Source of the DNA: Pseudonocardia benzenivorans CB1190
Lineage (GTDB): Bacteria; Actinomycetota; Actinomycetes; Mycobacteriales; Pseudonocardiaceae
NCBI RefSeq assembly: GCF_000196675.2
Contig: NC_015312.1
Span: 2,356,001-2,420,000 of the forward strand
Direction: 5' to 3'
Length of the DNA stretch: 64,000 nt
A program made the translations under genes and the position numbers. The notes beneath the pieces are model-generated. The model was not told the origin of the DNA, searched no databases, and saw nothing but the letters and a program-made list of their open reading frames with translations. This document shows positions 1 to 10,505 of this stretch, in pieces (position 1 is the stretch's first letter; each line of letters begins with the position of its first letter).

Positions 1-498
1 CAACCGGGCCCCGGCCCGGTCCTGCACCGACGCCGAGTGCACCACCACGTGCAGCACCAGGCCCAGGGTGTCGACCAGCAGGTGGCGCTTGCGGCCCCGG
101 ACGCGTTTACCGGCGTCGTAGCCGATCTGTTCACCGCCCTCGCTGGACCTCGCCGACTGGGAGTCCAGCACCGCCGCCGAGGGCTGCGGGTCACGCCCGT
201 CGGCGATGCGGACCCGTTCACGCAGCACCTCGTGGACCCGGTCCCAGGTGCCGTCGCGGGTCCAGGCCCGAAACCACTGGTAGGCGATGCTCCACGGGGC
301 CAGATCGTGCGGGACCAGCCGCCAGGCGCACCCGCTGACCAGCACATAAGAGATCGTGTCGATGATCAACCGGCGGGAGTGCACGTATGGGCGCCCGCCC
401 AACACCGCCGCCGGGCGGGGCAGCAACGGCTCGATCAACACCCACTGGGCGTCGGTCACCGAGGAGTCATACGCCGGTTTGCAGGTACAGACACACAC
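1..498 (-). CDS. IS5-family transposase, partial (runs off window start)
   Basis: The minus strand has an open frame of 166 codons from a GTG at 498 to the window edge with no stop. The translation contains VTDAQWVLIEPLLP, then an SGCAWRLVPHDLAPW segment, and then DSQSARSSEGGEQIGYDAGK followed by RGRKRHLLVDT. These are the N-terminal DUF4096-like domain and the first Asp of the DDE domain typical of IS5-group transposases of actinobacteria. The C-terminal half with the remaining catalytic acids lies outside the window. The exact start is uncertain: GTG 498 and an internal GTG before TDAQW are both possible. The terminal inverted repeat of the element was not located. Confidence 0.85.
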   Translation of the reverse strand, partial: MCVCTCKPAYDSSVTDAQWVLIEPLLPRPAAVLGGRPYVHSRRLIIDTISYVLVSGCAWRLVPHDLAPWSIAYQWFRAWTRDGTWDRVHEVLRERVRIADGRDPQPSAAVLDSQSARSSEGGEQIGYDAGKRVRGRKRHLLVDTLGLVLHVVVHSASVQDRAGARL

Positions 499-698
499 CC
501 GACCGGATGATCAACAGGTCCGGGCGACTACTACGGCCGCCACGCCGAGTGATCACCAGGTTTCACAACACTCTCTGAGGCCACCACCGCGAAGATCGCC
601 CGCAAACAACCACCGCCGCGGCGCGTGGCCGGTCGGCTCGAGAGCGCATGTCCCGGGACGAGCGCTTCGACGCGCCGCATCCCCTCGGAGGAATGCCC
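499..698. other. Intergenic flank of the insertion sequence
   Basis: About 200 bases between the transposase start and the next plausible gene. It should hold the terminal inverted repeat of the element, but I could not recognise it without the other end. No other feature was seen. Confidence 0.4.
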
Positions 699-1136
699 AT
701 GGACGAGACCCAACGCACGACGTGGAGCGGGCCCCGCCGCACCTGTCGGCGGACGACCTCTCGCTCAGTACGTCCGGTGACCGAATGGGACGGCTACGTC
801 GCCATCGCGGCGACCGGTTCCGGCTTGGCGCCGGAGTTCTACAGCCGTCTGCGCGAGGCCGTCCGGCACAGTGCCGGTGGTGTCCTGGTCCGGCTGCAGG
901 AGCCCTCGGGTTGGCCGGGCGCCCCGGTCATCGGGGTGCAGCCCATGCGCCGTCGCGACGGTGCGGTCGGCCCGACGCTGTGGCTCGGCCCACTCCGCCA
1001 GGAGCGCGAGCGGGAGTCGCTGTTGCGGTGGCTGACCACGGGCGGCCCCGCCGCCACCGCGCTCCCGACGGCCCTGCACGGGCGGATACTCCTCGCGCCT
1101 CCAGTTCTCGCGGTACCGAGACAGACTATGAACTGA
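699..1136 (+). CDS. Hypothetical protein, 145 aa
   Basis: The frame starts at an ATG with a GGAGGA ribosome-binding site 6 nt upstream; a second ATG at 693 is too close to that site. The protein is Arg-rich at the N-terminus. From about residue 28 it reads like a globular domain (VTEWDGYVAIAATGSG, later ALHGRILLAPPVLAVP). I do not recognise the family. It lies between an IS transposase and decayed stress genes, so it may be a remnant itself. The good RBS argues for a gene and the lack of any recognisable domain argues for caution. Confidence 0.4.
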   Translation: MDETQRTTWSGPRRTCRRTTSRSVRPVTEWDGYVAIAATGSGLAPEFYSRLREAVRHSAGGVLVRLQEPSGWPGAPVIGVQPMRRRDGAVGPTLWLGPLRQERERESLLRWLTTGGPAATALPTALHGRILLAPPVLAVPRQTMN

Positions 1137-1219
1137 GCTACGTCTCCGGTCGTCTGACTGGCCTTCCACGGCTCTGTGGGGAGCAGTGAGGAGCGGCCAG
1201 GACCGCGGCCGGCCGTTCG

Positions 1220-1348
1220 CGGTTCGGACTCCGCCGACGAGCCTGCCACGGCGGCGATGAACGCATCCGCCGCGCCGTGAGCCTCCTCGCTCTCGGGCGC
1301 GCCGGCCTGCTCGCCGACGGCGTGGATGAACGTCGCGTACCGGATCAC
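1220..1348 (-). pseudogene. DUF2267-like protein, truncated remnant
   Basis: On the minus strand a GTG at 1348, preceded by AGGAGGA, starts VIRYATFIHAVGEQAGAPE and continues with SEEAHGAADAFIAAVA. This matches the beginning of DUF2267 proteins (about 130 aa; pattern I-Y-x-F-I-x-x-V followed by a helical repeat), which are common in actinobacterial stress and dormancy clusters. Homology fades after about 45 residues and no frame continues it, so only the N-terminal part is left. The end coordinate is approximate. An upstream ATG at 1372 is in frame but lacks the RBS. Confidence 0.5.
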
Positions 1349-1401
1349 CGGCTCCTCCTGAGGTGATGACATCGGCAGAAGTACCGATCCGCGGGCGCCG
1401 C

Positions 1402-1431
1402 GGCCCGGGATGGGCATGTCTGCCGATACCG
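1402..1431. promoter_or_regulatory. Partial copy of the 34-nt inverted repeat at 13872
   Basis: GGCCCGG, five changed bases, then GGCAT-TCTGCCGATACCG matches the inverted repeat at 13872-13905 over most of 30 positions. The right half TGCCGATACC is identical and the left arm has diverged. It lies upstream of the short frame at 1529 and the DUF1345 gene, and opposite the DUF2267 remnant. It may be a decayed operator for the same regulator. Confidence 0.4.
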
Positions 1432-1528
1432 CTGCGTCTGCGCCTGGGGTCGGATGGATCAGCGTCCGGCGTCGCCCTGCGTCGATGCTCACGGCGGCCC
1501 GGAGGGCCGACGGCGACAAGGAGGCAAC

Positions 1529-1603
1529 GTGAACGTGCTGGTCGGCGTTCAGGAGTTCGCCGGTGCGGATGCTCGGGCAGGTGCGCGTGCGTCGTCCTCC
1601 TGA
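1529..1603 (+). CDS. Possible 24-aa peptide, or truncated 5' end of a lost gene
   Basis: A GTG start sits 4 nt after a perfect AAGGAGG (1518-1524). The frame encodes a short peptide (V-N-V-L-V-G-V-Q-E-F, then Ala-rich) ending with TGA at 1601. The RBS is among the strongest in this part of the window, but the product is too short to classify. It could be the start of a gene truncated by deletion, or a leader upstream of the membrane protein at 1671. Confidence 0.25.
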   Translation: MNVLVGVQEFAGADARAGARASSS

Positions 1604-1670
1604 GCCGGGTTCGTCGGGGAGAGGTGGCCCGCATGGCCGCGGTGCTTCCGTGGCGAGCGCCGCCGGCGCG

Positions 1671-2303
1671 ATGGGAGGGCCGGAGCGCCGGATCATCTCC
1701 TGGCGTCGCCTGGCGGTGTCGCTCGCCGCGGGCACCGCGGCTGCAGTCGTCGTGGCCCTGCTCGGCCCGGCTCAGCTGGCGATCCTCGTCGGCTGGGCCG
1801 TTGCCGCCTCGGTCGTACTGGTGTGGGTCTGCCGCATCTGCTGGCCGCAGGACCAGCGGGGCACCAAGCGCCTGGCGGAGGAAGAAGGACGGTCCCACGT
1901 CACGGACACGGCGGTTCTCGTCGCGGCCGTGGCCAGCCTGGTCGCGGTTCTCGAAGCCGTCGCCAGCGCCGGCCGGCACGACGCCGTGGCCGTGGCCGTC
2001 GTCGTCCTCGCCGTGGTCGACGCGATCCTGTCCTGGGTGTTGATGAACACGGTCTTCGCCCTCAAGTACGCGAGGCTCTTCTTCGCGGGCAAGGACGGCG
2101 GCATCGAGTTCCACCAGGACGAGCCGCCGGTCTACGCCGATTTTGCCTACGTGGCGTTCACCGTCGGCATGACGTTCGCCGTTTCCGAGACCCGATTGGC
2201 GACGACGCAGATGCGCAAGGTGGGTCTGGGGCACGCGCTCCTGTCCTACCTGTTCGGCACCGTGGTGATCGCTGTCGCCGTCAGCCTGCTGACCAACCTG
2301 TGA
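1671..2303 (+). CDS. DUF1345 family membrane protein
   Basis: The 210-aa protein is largely hydrophobic, with transmembrane stretches at about residues 10-50 (LAVSLAAGTAAAVVVALLG and LAILVGWAVAASVVLVWVC), 75-95, 100-120, 155-175 and 185-205. The family signature is clear: a soluble segment with FFAGKDGGIEFHQ, then PVYADFAYVAFTVGMTF, and near the C-terminus HALLSYLFGTVVIAVAVSLL. DUF1345 proteins are inner-membrane proteins of unknown function, often near stress genes. I chose ATG 1671 because it gives the usual length; in-frame GTG 1650 is an alternative. The gene stands alone between two decayed stress genes. Confidence 0.8.
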   Translation: MGGPERRIISWRRLAVSLAAGTAAAVVVALLGPAQLAILVGWAVAASVVLVWVCRICWPQDQRGTKRLAEEEGRSHVTDTAVLVAAVASLVAVLEAVASAGRHDAVAVAVVVLAVVDAILSWVLMNTVFALKYARLFFAGKDGGIEFHQDEPPVYADFAYVAFTVGMTFAVSETRLATTQMRKVGLGHALLSYLFGTVVIAVAVSLLTNL

Positions 2304-2802
2304 CGGTGCGCCGGAAGTAGGCATCCGGCTGCAACCGCCCCGCTCGCGACCGGACCGACCGTCGTGAAGCCGAACGCCGTCGCGGCGGCCGACCGGAGGA
2401 GAGAGCATGCGTGCAGAGGATCCGGCAGGAGCGGAGGCCGCCGTGTACCGCGCCGTTGCCGAGCGGGAGGTGGCGTGGGTGCGCCCCATCCGCAGGACGT
2501 CGCCCGCCAGGCAGGACCGAGCCTGGAGACGACCCGCACGGCCGTTTGGAACCGGCTCACTCGGCGCGGCGTCGCACACCACTTCGGTCGGTGTGTGCGA
2601 CTGGGGGCGGTGACCAGGGCGTGCGGGCGGGCTGCACCTTCTCCGGCCGGGCGCCACTGCGTGCCCCCATCGGCAGAACGACCGATTGCCGTCGTCGGGG
2701 GCGACACACGAGTGTGGGACGGCATAGTGCGGCCGGACTTCGATGTGGCCAGCGCGGGGTCGGGGGCTCTCCGTCGACCTCAACCCGACAGGAGGAACAC
2801 CC
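2304..2802 (+). other. 500-base region without a convincing gene
   Basis: The only frame with a ribosome-binding site is 2407-2613 (GGAGGAGAG just before the ATG; 68 codons beginning MRAEDPAGAEAAVYRAVAER). Its product is Arg-rich and unlike any family I know, and codon structure decays after about 40 codons. It may be another degraded gene of the stress island. No terminator or repeat was recognised. Confidence 0.35.
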
Positions 2803-3293
2803 GTGACTCTGAAGGACCCGACCGGCTCGCGAGGGGGCGCTGCTGCCCACCCGTGGTCTCCCGGTGGCCCCGGCGCCTCGTCCACCGACCACGCCGACGC
2901 CGGGCGTGCGGTCGACGGCTCGCCGACCTCGACTTCCCGGTCGAGCGGGTCGACATCCTCGGTCAGGACGTGCTGACCGTCGAGCAGGTGACCGGAAAGC
3001 TGAACGACCCCACTGCCGCCCGGCGGGGTGCGGCGGGCGGAGCCGTCCCGGGCGCGCAACTCGGCTGGATCTCCGGACGCTTCGGCTGGGCCGATCCGTT
3101 GGTGAGGGCGGTTCCGCTCGCCCTCTACGGACTGCTCAGCGGAGCGGTGATCGGCTACGTGCTTCAGGGAGGTCGCCGGGACTCCGCGTCGGTGGCCTTC
3201 ACACGACCCCAGCGGTTGGAACTGGTTGTCGACGACGACGTGGCCGACGAGGTGGCCGGCAAGGCCGCCCGGCTGCTCGCAGGGAGGGTTTGA
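2803..3293 (+). pseudogene. General stress protein (PF11181-like), frame broken three times
   Basis: A GTG at 2803 with AGGAGG at 2790 starts VTLKDPTGSRG. The expected continuation is split over three frames: ALLPTRGLPVAP (around 2837), then STDHADAGRAVD (around 2875), then RLADLDFPVERVDILGQDVL and onward to the TGA at 3291. Restoring three single bases (one extra G in the G run near 2832-2837, one missing near 2870, one missing near 2915) gives a continuous protein. It resembles actinobacterial general stress proteins: FPVE-V-IVG core, glycine-rich transmembrane hairpin, then a C-terminal [17 protein letters not shown] segment. The stop is 1 nt before the dnaK start, so it is the first cistron of the chaperone operon. 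It is either decayed or mis-sequenced. Confidence 0.65.
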
Positions 3294-3294
3294 G

Positions 3295-5178
<1,884 letters not shown>

Positions 5179-5187
5179 GCCCTGGCC

Positions 5188-5781
5188 ATGGGAGAGCCCG
5201 GATCGAAGACGCCGTCCGCCCGGCCGGAGGGTGGACCGGCTGCGGACGCGGAAGCCTCCGAGGCAGGGCCTCGCCCGGACGGCGGACCTCCGCGGGAGGT
5301 GGCGCCCCCGCCGGCGGACGGCGCGACGGCAGGCCCCACCCAGCGCGCGCTCGATGCCGCCGAGGACCGCTGGCGGCGCGCCGCGGCAGACCTCGACAAC
5401 CTGCGCAAGCGCTACGCGCGGGAGGTCGCGCGCGAGCGCGAGATCGAGCGGGAGCTCGTCACGTCGGCGTTCCTGCCCGTGCTCGACACCATCGATCGCG
5501 CGCTCGAACACGCCGCCGCGGACCCCGAATCCATCGTCGAGGGCATCCGCACCCTCCGTGAGCAGGCCCTCGCCGTCGTCTCGGGGCTCGGCTACGGACG
5601 GGAGGACGAACCCGGAGTGCCGTTCGATCCGGCGCGGCACGAGGTGGTCGGGCTGGTGGACGCCGACGGGGCCGGGACCCCGCCCGGTTCGGTGGCCTCC
5701 GTGGTCCGGCCCGGCTACGGCGCCCCCGGACGCCAGCTCCGACCGGCAGCCGTCACCGTGGCGCAGCGGCAGGAGAGCTGA
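5188..5781 (+). CDS. grpE: Nucleotide exchange factor GrpE
   Basis: This 197-aa protein releases ADP from DnaK. A disordered Pro/Gly-rich N-terminus (about 55 residues) precedes the coiled-coil signature RWRRAAADLDNLRKRYAREV and the core with FLPVLDTIDRALEHA. The C-terminal beta domain has the typical pattern FDPARHEVVG followed by a Gly/Pro turn and VVRPGYGA. It starts 9 nt after the dnaK stop and ends 3 nt before dnaJ, in line with co-transcription. Confidence 0.93.
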   Translation: MGEPGSKTPSARPEGGPAADAEASEAGPRPDGGPPREVAPPPADGATAGPTQRALDAAEDRWRRAAADLDNLRKRYAREVAREREIERELVTSAFLPVLDTIDRALEHAAADPESIVEGIRTLREQALAVVSGLGYGREDEPGVPFDPARHEVVGLVDADGAGTPPGSVASVVRPGYGAPGRQLRPAAVTVAQRQES

Positions 5782-5784
5782 CCG

Positions 5785-6771
5785 ATGCCCCGCGACTTCT
5801 ACGAGGTACTCGAGGTGCCCCGGGACGCCGGCCCCGACGAGCTGCAACAGGCGTTCCGACGGTTGGCGCGGCAGAACCATCCGGACGTGAACAAGGATCC
5901 GGGGGCGGAGGAGCGGTTCAAGGAGATCAACGAGGCGTACTCCGTGCTGTCGGACCCGGAGCTCCGCAAGCGTTACGACCGTTTCGGGGAGGACTTCCGG
6001 CGGGTTCCCGAGGACTGGGAGGAGCGCGTCGGTGCCGGGGCGGGTGGATTCGGTGGCCGGGCCGGTCGTGGTCGCCGGGCGACCTGGACCGCGGAGGGCC
6101 TCGACGTCGACGGGGCATTCGTCGGCGGAGGCTTCGACGGTATCGATCTCGAGGACCTCCTGGGAGGCATGTTCGGCGGCCGTGGCCGCGGCCCCCGTGC
6201 GGCCCGCTCTGCGGGAGCGGATCAGGAGGCCGAGCTTCCTCTTACCGTGGAGGAGGCCTATCGCGGCGGGCGCAAGGAGATCACGCTCAACGGCCCGGAG
6301 GGCCCACGCAGCTACACGGTCACCATCCCACCCGGCGTCACCGACGGCCGGCGGATCAGGCTGGCCGGCGAGGGAGGGCGGGGGCTCGGCGACGGCCCGG
6401 CCGGAGACCTCTACCTGGTGGTGCGGCTGTTGCCGCACCCGCTCTTCCGCGTGGAGGGCCGGAACATCCACGTCGATCTGAAGCTCGCCCCGTGGGAAGC
6501 GGCCCTCGGGGCGACCGTCCCGGTCGTTGCACCCGGGGGCGAGACCAAGGTGACCGTGCCGTCCGGCTCGTCGTCCGGACGACGCCTCCGCCTGCGTGGG
6601 CAAGGCATGCCGGACCCGGCCGGACACCCGGGCGACCTGTTCGCCGAGATCAAGATCATGGTGCCGGCACGGCTCGGTGAACGCGAACGCGAGCTGTATT
6701 CCGAACTCGCCACGACGTCGACGTTCGATCCGCGCCGCGCCACGACCGACGACGCGAGGAGACGCCGATGA
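5785..6771 (+). CDS. dnaJ: DnaJ-family co-chaperone (CbpA type, no zinc finger)
   Basis: The 328-aa Hsp40 partner of the DnaK above. The J domain spans residues 1-70 with the HPD motif at 32-34. A Gly/Arg-rich and Gly/Phe-rich linker follows ([16 protein letters not shown], later LLGGMFGG). The C-terminal substrate-binding domains start at about residue 150. The four CxxCxGxG zinc motifs of classical DnaJ are absent, as in CbpA proteins. The next gene encodes a CbpM-like partner and overlaps its end by 4 nt (ATGA). Confidence 0.93.
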   Translation: MPRDFYEVLEVPRDAGPDELQQAFRRLARQNHPDVNKDPGAEERFKEINEAYSVLSDPELRKRYDRFGEDFRRVPEDWEERVGAGAGGFGGRAGRGRRATWTAEGLDVDGAFVGGGFDGIDLEDLLGGMFGGRGRGPRAARSAGADQEAELPLTVEEAYRGGRKEITLNGPEGPRSYTVTIPPGVTDGRRIRLAGEGGRGLGDGPAGDLYLVVRLLPHPLFRVEGRNIHVDLKLAPWEAALGATVPVVAPGGETKVTVPSGSSSGRRLRLRGQGMPDPAGHPGDLFAEIKIMVPARLGERERELYSELATTSTFDPRRATTDDARRRR

Positions 6772-7160
6772 ACCCGCAGAGTCGTCCGCTTCGCTACCCG
6801 CTGGTCCGGAGTCCGAGACCCGCCCTGCTCCACGAGGAGGAGTTCGCCCGGCGCTGCGGCCTGCACCCCGAACTGGTGCGGCGGTTCTGGGCGCTGGGGC
6901 TGATCCCGGCCGCGCGTCACGTCGACGGGTCCCTGTGGTTCGGCCCGGCGCAGGTACCGGCCGTCGCACGGTTGCAGCGCCTGCACACCGCCCTGCCGCT
7001 CAACTACGCCGCCCTCGGACTCGTGTGCGACCTCCTCGACCGGATCACCGAGCTCGAGACCGCCCTACGCGTTCGCGGGCGCACCGAACCGGTGCGGCGA
7101 CGCACCACTCCTCCTCGACCGACCGTCGACCGACCGGAGCGGAGTCAGCGATGGACCTGA
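6768..7160 (+). CDS. CbpM/MerR-like chaperone modulator
   Basis: A 130-aa protein whose core ([20 protein letters not shown], then [12 protein letters not shown] and [17 protein letters not shown]) resembles the CbpM family and MerR-type helix-turn-helix domains. CbpM binds the J domain of CbpA and inhibits it. Position right after a CbpA-type dnaJ, overlapping it by 4 nt, supports that role. A HspR-like repressor is an alternative, but the HAIR-type operator CTTGAGT-N7-ACTCAAG was not seen upstream of dnaK. The C-terminal 35 residues are Arg/Pro-rich and overlap the start of clpB. Confidence 0.75.
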   Translation: MNPQSRPLRYPLVRSPRPALLHEEEFARRCGLHPELVRRFWALGLIPAARHVDGSLWFGPAQVPAVARLQRLHTALPLNYAALGLVCDLLDRITELETALRVRGRTEPVRRRTTPPRPTVDRPERSQRWT

Positions 7161-9775
7161 ACCGCCTGACCCAGAAGTCCCAGCAGGCACTGTCCGACGC
7201 ACAGGACCTGGCCACCCGTGCGGGCCACACCGAGGTCGACGGCGAGCACCTGCTGGCCGCACTCCTCGACCAGCCGGAGGGGTTGGTGCCCCGGCTGCTC
7301 GGGGAGATGGGCATCGATGTCCGGGCGCTGCGCTCCGACCTGGAGGAAGAGCTCGGCCGCAAGCCCCGCACGACCCGGCCGGGGCCCCAACCGGGCCAGG
7401 TCGCGGTCACGCAGCGGCTGGCCAACGTGCTCGACGTCGCCGACCGAGAGGCACGGCGGATGAAGGACGAGTACGTGTCGGTCGAACACCTGCTCGTGGC
7501 TCTGGCGGACGAGGGGTCCGCCGGCGGTGCGGGTCGGGTGCTCGCCCGGCACACCGTCACCCGCGAGGCCATCCTCGCCGCCCTGACGCGGGTACGCGGC
7601 AACCAGCGCGTCACCTCCGCCACTCCGGAAGGGGCGTACGAGGCCCTGACGAAGTACGGGATGGACCTGGTGGAGTCGGCCCGCTCCGGTCGGCTGGACC
7701 CGGTGATCGGCCGCGACGCCGAGATCCGCCGGGTCGTCCAGATCCTGTCCCGGAAGTCGAAGAACAACCCCGTGCTGCTCGGCGAGCCCGGAGTCGGCAA
7801 GACCGCCATCGTCGAGGGTCTGGCCCAGCGCATCGTCGACGGGGACGTTCCCGAAGGCCTGCGCGAACGCACCATCTTCGCCCTGGACATGGGGCTGCTG
7901 GTGGCCGGGGCGAAGTACCGCGGCGAGTTCGAGGAGCGGCTGCAGGCGGTGCTGTCGGAGGTCAAGGCGGCGGAGGGCCGGATCCTGCTGTTCGTCGACG
8001 AGCTGCACAACGTCGTCGGTGCAGGGGCGTCCGAGGGATCGATGGATGCCGGCAACATGCTCAAGCCGATGCTCGCCCGGGGTGAGCTGCACATGATCGG
8101 TGCGACCACGCTCACCGAGTACCGCCAGCACGTCGAGAAGGACGCCGCGCTCGAGCGCAGGTTCCAGCCCGTCTTCGTCGACGAGCCCACCGTCGAGGAC
8201 ACGGTGTCCATCCTGCGCGGGTTGCGCGAGCGGTTCGAGGTGTTCCACGGTGTCCGGATCCTCGACGGGTCGTTGATCGCGGCGGCGACGTTGAGCCACC
8301 GCTACCTCACCGACCGTTTTCTGCCCGACAAGGCCATCGACCTGGTCGACGAGGCGTGCGCCCGGCTGCGCACCGAGATCGACTCCATGCCCGCCGAGCT
8401 CGACGAGATCACCCGCAAGGTGATGCGGCTGGAGATCGAGGAGGCGGCGCTCGCCCAGGAGGAGGACGCCGCATCCCGCGCGCGGCTCGACCAGCTCCGC
8501 CGTGAGCTGGCCGACCTTCGCGGCGAGGCCGACGCCATGCGCGCCCAGTGGAATGCCGAACGGCAGGCGATCAAGCGTGTTCAGGAGCTCCGGGCGCAGC
8601 TGGAACAGGTCCGCCACGACATCCAGGATGCCGAGCGCGCCTACGACCTCAACCGCGCCGCGGAGCTGCGCTTCACGAGGCAGGCCGACCTGGAGCGCAA
8701 GCTCGAGGCCGAAGAGCGTCGGCTCGCCGAGAAGCAGGGCGAGCACCGGCTGCTGCGCGAGGTGGTGACGGCGGAGGAGATCGCAGAGATCGTCTCGGTG
8801 TGGACCGGCATCCCGGTCGCCCGGCTGACCGAGGGCGAGCGGGAGAAGCTGCTGCGCCTGGACGAGGTGCTGCACCGGCGGGTGGTGGGCCAGGACGAGG
8901 CCGTGCAGGCGGTCGCGGACGCGATCATCCGGGCCAGGTCCGGGGTGAAGGACCCGCGACGGCCGACCGGCTCGTTCATCTTCCTCGGCCCGACCGGTGT
9001 CGGGAAGACGGAGCTGGCCAAGGCGCTGGCCGAGGCGCTGTTCGACTCCGAGGACAACATCGTCCGGATCGACATGAGCGAGTACCAGGAGCGGCACACC
9101 GTGTCCCGGCTGGTCGGCGCCCCGCCCGGCTACGTCGGCTACGAGGAGGGCGGCCAGCTCACCGAGGCGGTCCGCCGCCGTCCGTACGCCGTCGTCCTCT
9201 TCGACGAGATCGAGAAGGCGCACCCGGACGTCTTCAACACGCTGCTGCAGGTCCTCGACGACGGCCGGCTCACCGACGCGCAGGGGCGCACCGTCGACTT
9301 CCGCAACACCGTCATCATCATGACGTCGAACATCGGGTCGCAGTACCTGCTCGACGGGGTCACCGACGACGGCCGGCTCGAGCCGGAGGCACGTGATCTC
9401 GTGATGGCCGAGCTGCGGGCCCACTTCCGGCCCGAGTTCCTCAACCGGGTCGACGACACCGTGCTGTTCACGCCGCTGAGCCAGGGCGAGATCGAGAACA
9501 TCGTCGAGCTCATGCTGTCCGACCTGCGCGTGCGGCTCGCCGAGCGCAACATCACCGTGGAGATCGGCGACGGCGCCCGCCGCTTCATCGCGCACGAGGG
9601 CTACGACCCGGTGTACGGGGCCCGTCCGCTGCGCCGGTTCATCGCCCGGGAGGTCGAGACCCAGGTTGCCCGCGCGCTGCTGCGCGACGGAACCATCGAG
9701 GGGTCCACCATCCGGGTCGACGTGGGCGACGACCGGCTCGTCGTCACCCACCAGCCCGTCGGGGCGCAGGCGTGA
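7151..9775 (+). CDS. clpB: ATP-dependent disaggregase ClpB
   Basis: An 874-aa Hsp100 disaggregase that works with DnaK/DnaJ/GrpE to resolubilise aggregated protein. Domains in order: Clp N domain ([14 protein letters not shown], residues 1-150), first AAA+ module with GEPGVGKT and substrate-pore [12 protein letters not shown], the ClpB coiled-coil insertion (about residues 400-530), second AAA+ module with GPTGVGKT and the GYVGYEEGG pore loop, and the C-terminal D2-small domain. ATG 7151 gives the normal N-terminus and overlaps the cbpM-like gene by 10 nt. The open frame extends far upstream but that part is not ClpB-like. Confidence 0.97.
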   Translation: MDLNRLTQKSQQALSDAQDLATRAGHTEVDGEHLLAALLDQPEGLVPRLLGEMGIDVRALRSDLEEELGRKPRTTRPGPQPGQVAVTQRLANVLDVADREARRMKDEYVSVEHLLVALADEGSAGGAGRVLARHTVTREAILAALTRVRGNQRVTSATPEGAYEALTKYGMDLVESARSGRLDPVIGRDAEIRRVVQILSRKSKNNPVLLGEPGVGKTAIVEGLAQRIVDGDVPEGLRERTIFALDMGLLVAGAKYRGEFEERLQAVLSEVKAAEGRILLFVDELHNVVGAGASEGSMDAGNMLKPMLARGELHMIGATTLTEYRQHVEKDAALERRFQPVFVDEPTVEDTVSILRGLRERFEVFHGVRILDGSLIAAATLSHRYLTDRFLPDKAIDLVDEACARLRTEIDSMPAELDEITRKVMRLEIEEAALAQEEDAASRARLDQLRRELADLRGEADAMRAQWNAERQAIKRVQELRAQLEQVRHDIQDAERAYDLNRAAELRFTRQADLERKLEAEERRLAEKQGEHRLLREVVTAEEIAEIVSVWTGIPVARLTEGEREKLLRLDEVLHRRVVGQDEAVQAVADAIIRARSGVKDPRRPTGSFIFLGPTGVGKTELAKALAEALFDSEDNIVRIDMSEYQERHTVSRLVGAPPGYVGYEEGGQLTEAVRRRPYAVVLFDEIEKAHPDVFNTLLQVLDDGRLTDAQGRTVDFRNTVIIMTSNIGSQYLLDGVTDDGRLEPEARDLVMAELRAHFRPEFLNRVDDTVLFTPLSQGEIENIVELMLSDLRVRLAERNITVEIGDGARRFIAHEGYDPVYGARPLRRFIAREVETQVARALLRDGTIEGSTIRVDVGDDRLVVTHQPVGAQA

Positions 9776-10236
9776 GCGCCTCGGCGACGGCGCGGACGAG
9801 CACCATCGTCTGCCCGCACTGCGGGAAGCGGAACCGGGTACCGGTGTCCGCAGGCTCGGTGCCGAAGTGCGGCAACTGCCACCAGCGCCTGCCCTGGATC
9901 GCCGACTCGGGCGACGACGACTTCGCCGAGGTCGCGGAGCGGGCTCCGGTCCCGGTACTCGTGGATCTGTGGGCGACCTGGTGCGGGCCGTGCCGGATGG
10001 TGAGTCCCGTCCTCGAACGGCTGGCCACCGAGCGAGCCGGCGAGCTCAAGCTGGTCAAGGTCGACGTCGACCGGGCGCCCCGGCTCTCCCAGCGGTTCGA
10101 GGTGCGCGCCGTCCCCACCCTGATGGTCCTGCGGGACGGCGAGGTACTCGCCCGCCAGCCCGGAGCCGCACCGGAGCCGGCGTTGCGAAGCTGGCTGGAC
10201 CAGGCACTGCAGTCGAAGGGAACCGAGGACCGATGA
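9772..10236 (+). CDS. Thioredoxin 2-type protein with N-terminal zinc ribbon
   Basis: A 154-aa thiol-disulfide oxidoreductase. An N-terminal zinc motif (Cys14-x2-Cys17, Cys33-x2-Cys36) precedes a thioredoxin fold with the redox site WCGPC at 70-74 and the cis-Pro segment [13 protein letters not shown]. This arrangement is that of thioredoxin 2 (TrxC), which responds to oxidative stress and is itself zinc-sensitive. GTG 9772 overlaps the clpB stop by 4 nt. The reductase that would recharge it may be the flavoprotein two genes downstream, although that enzyme lacks the usual CXXC. Confidence 0.93.
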   Translation: MSASATARTSTIVCPHCGKRNRVPVSAGSVPKCGNCHQRLPWIADSGDDDFAEVAERAPVPVLVDLWATWCGPCRMVSPVLERLATERAGELKLVKVDVDRAPRLSQRFEVRAVPTLMVLRDGEVLARQPGAAPEPALRSWLDQALQSKGTEDR

Positions 10237-10505
10237 ACGTTCCGGTAGGGCTCGACCCGCACCTGGCGTTCGTCCGCGACGACGTCGAGCCCCGCACGCC
10301 CGAGGGATGCCAGGAGTGCCTGCGGATCGGATCGCCCTGGGGCCATCTGCGGCTGTGCCTGACCTGCGGGCACGTCGGCTGTTGCGACCAGTCCCCGCGC
10401 AGGCATGCCCGCCGGCACGCCGGCCTGGTCGGCCACCCGATCATCCGGTCGTTCGAGCCGGGCGAGGACTGGCGGTGGTGCTTCGTCGACGAGGCACCGG
10501 TGTGA
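10233..10505 (+). CDS. UBP-type zinc finger protein
   Basis: A 90-aa protein made almost entirely of a ZnF_UBP domain: GCQECLRIGSPWGHLRLCLT, CGHVGCCDQSPRRHARRHA, then HPIIRSFEPGEDWRWCFVDE. In eukaryotes this fold binds the ubiquitin C-terminus. In actinobacteria it is found beside cyclic-nucleotide-domain flavoproteins, as here, and its role is unknown. It overlaps both neighbours by 4 nt, so the thioredoxin, zinc finger and flavoprotein are translationally coupled. Confidence 0.88.
   Translation: MNVPVGLDPHLAFVRDDVEPRTPEGCQECLRIGSPWGHLRLCLTCGHVGCCDQSPRRHARRHAGLVGHPIIRSFEPGEDWRWCFVDEAPV

Noticed and set aside
2407..2613. 68-codon gene with GGAGGAGAG
   Set aside because: The product is Arg-rich with no family match and codon structure fades; mentioned in the region entry but not called as a gene.
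3200..3294. HspR-type HAIR or CIRCE operator upstream of dnaK
   Set aside because: I looked for CTTGAGT-N7-ACTCAAG and for TTAGCACTC-N9-GAGTGCTAA and found neither, so I do not call one.
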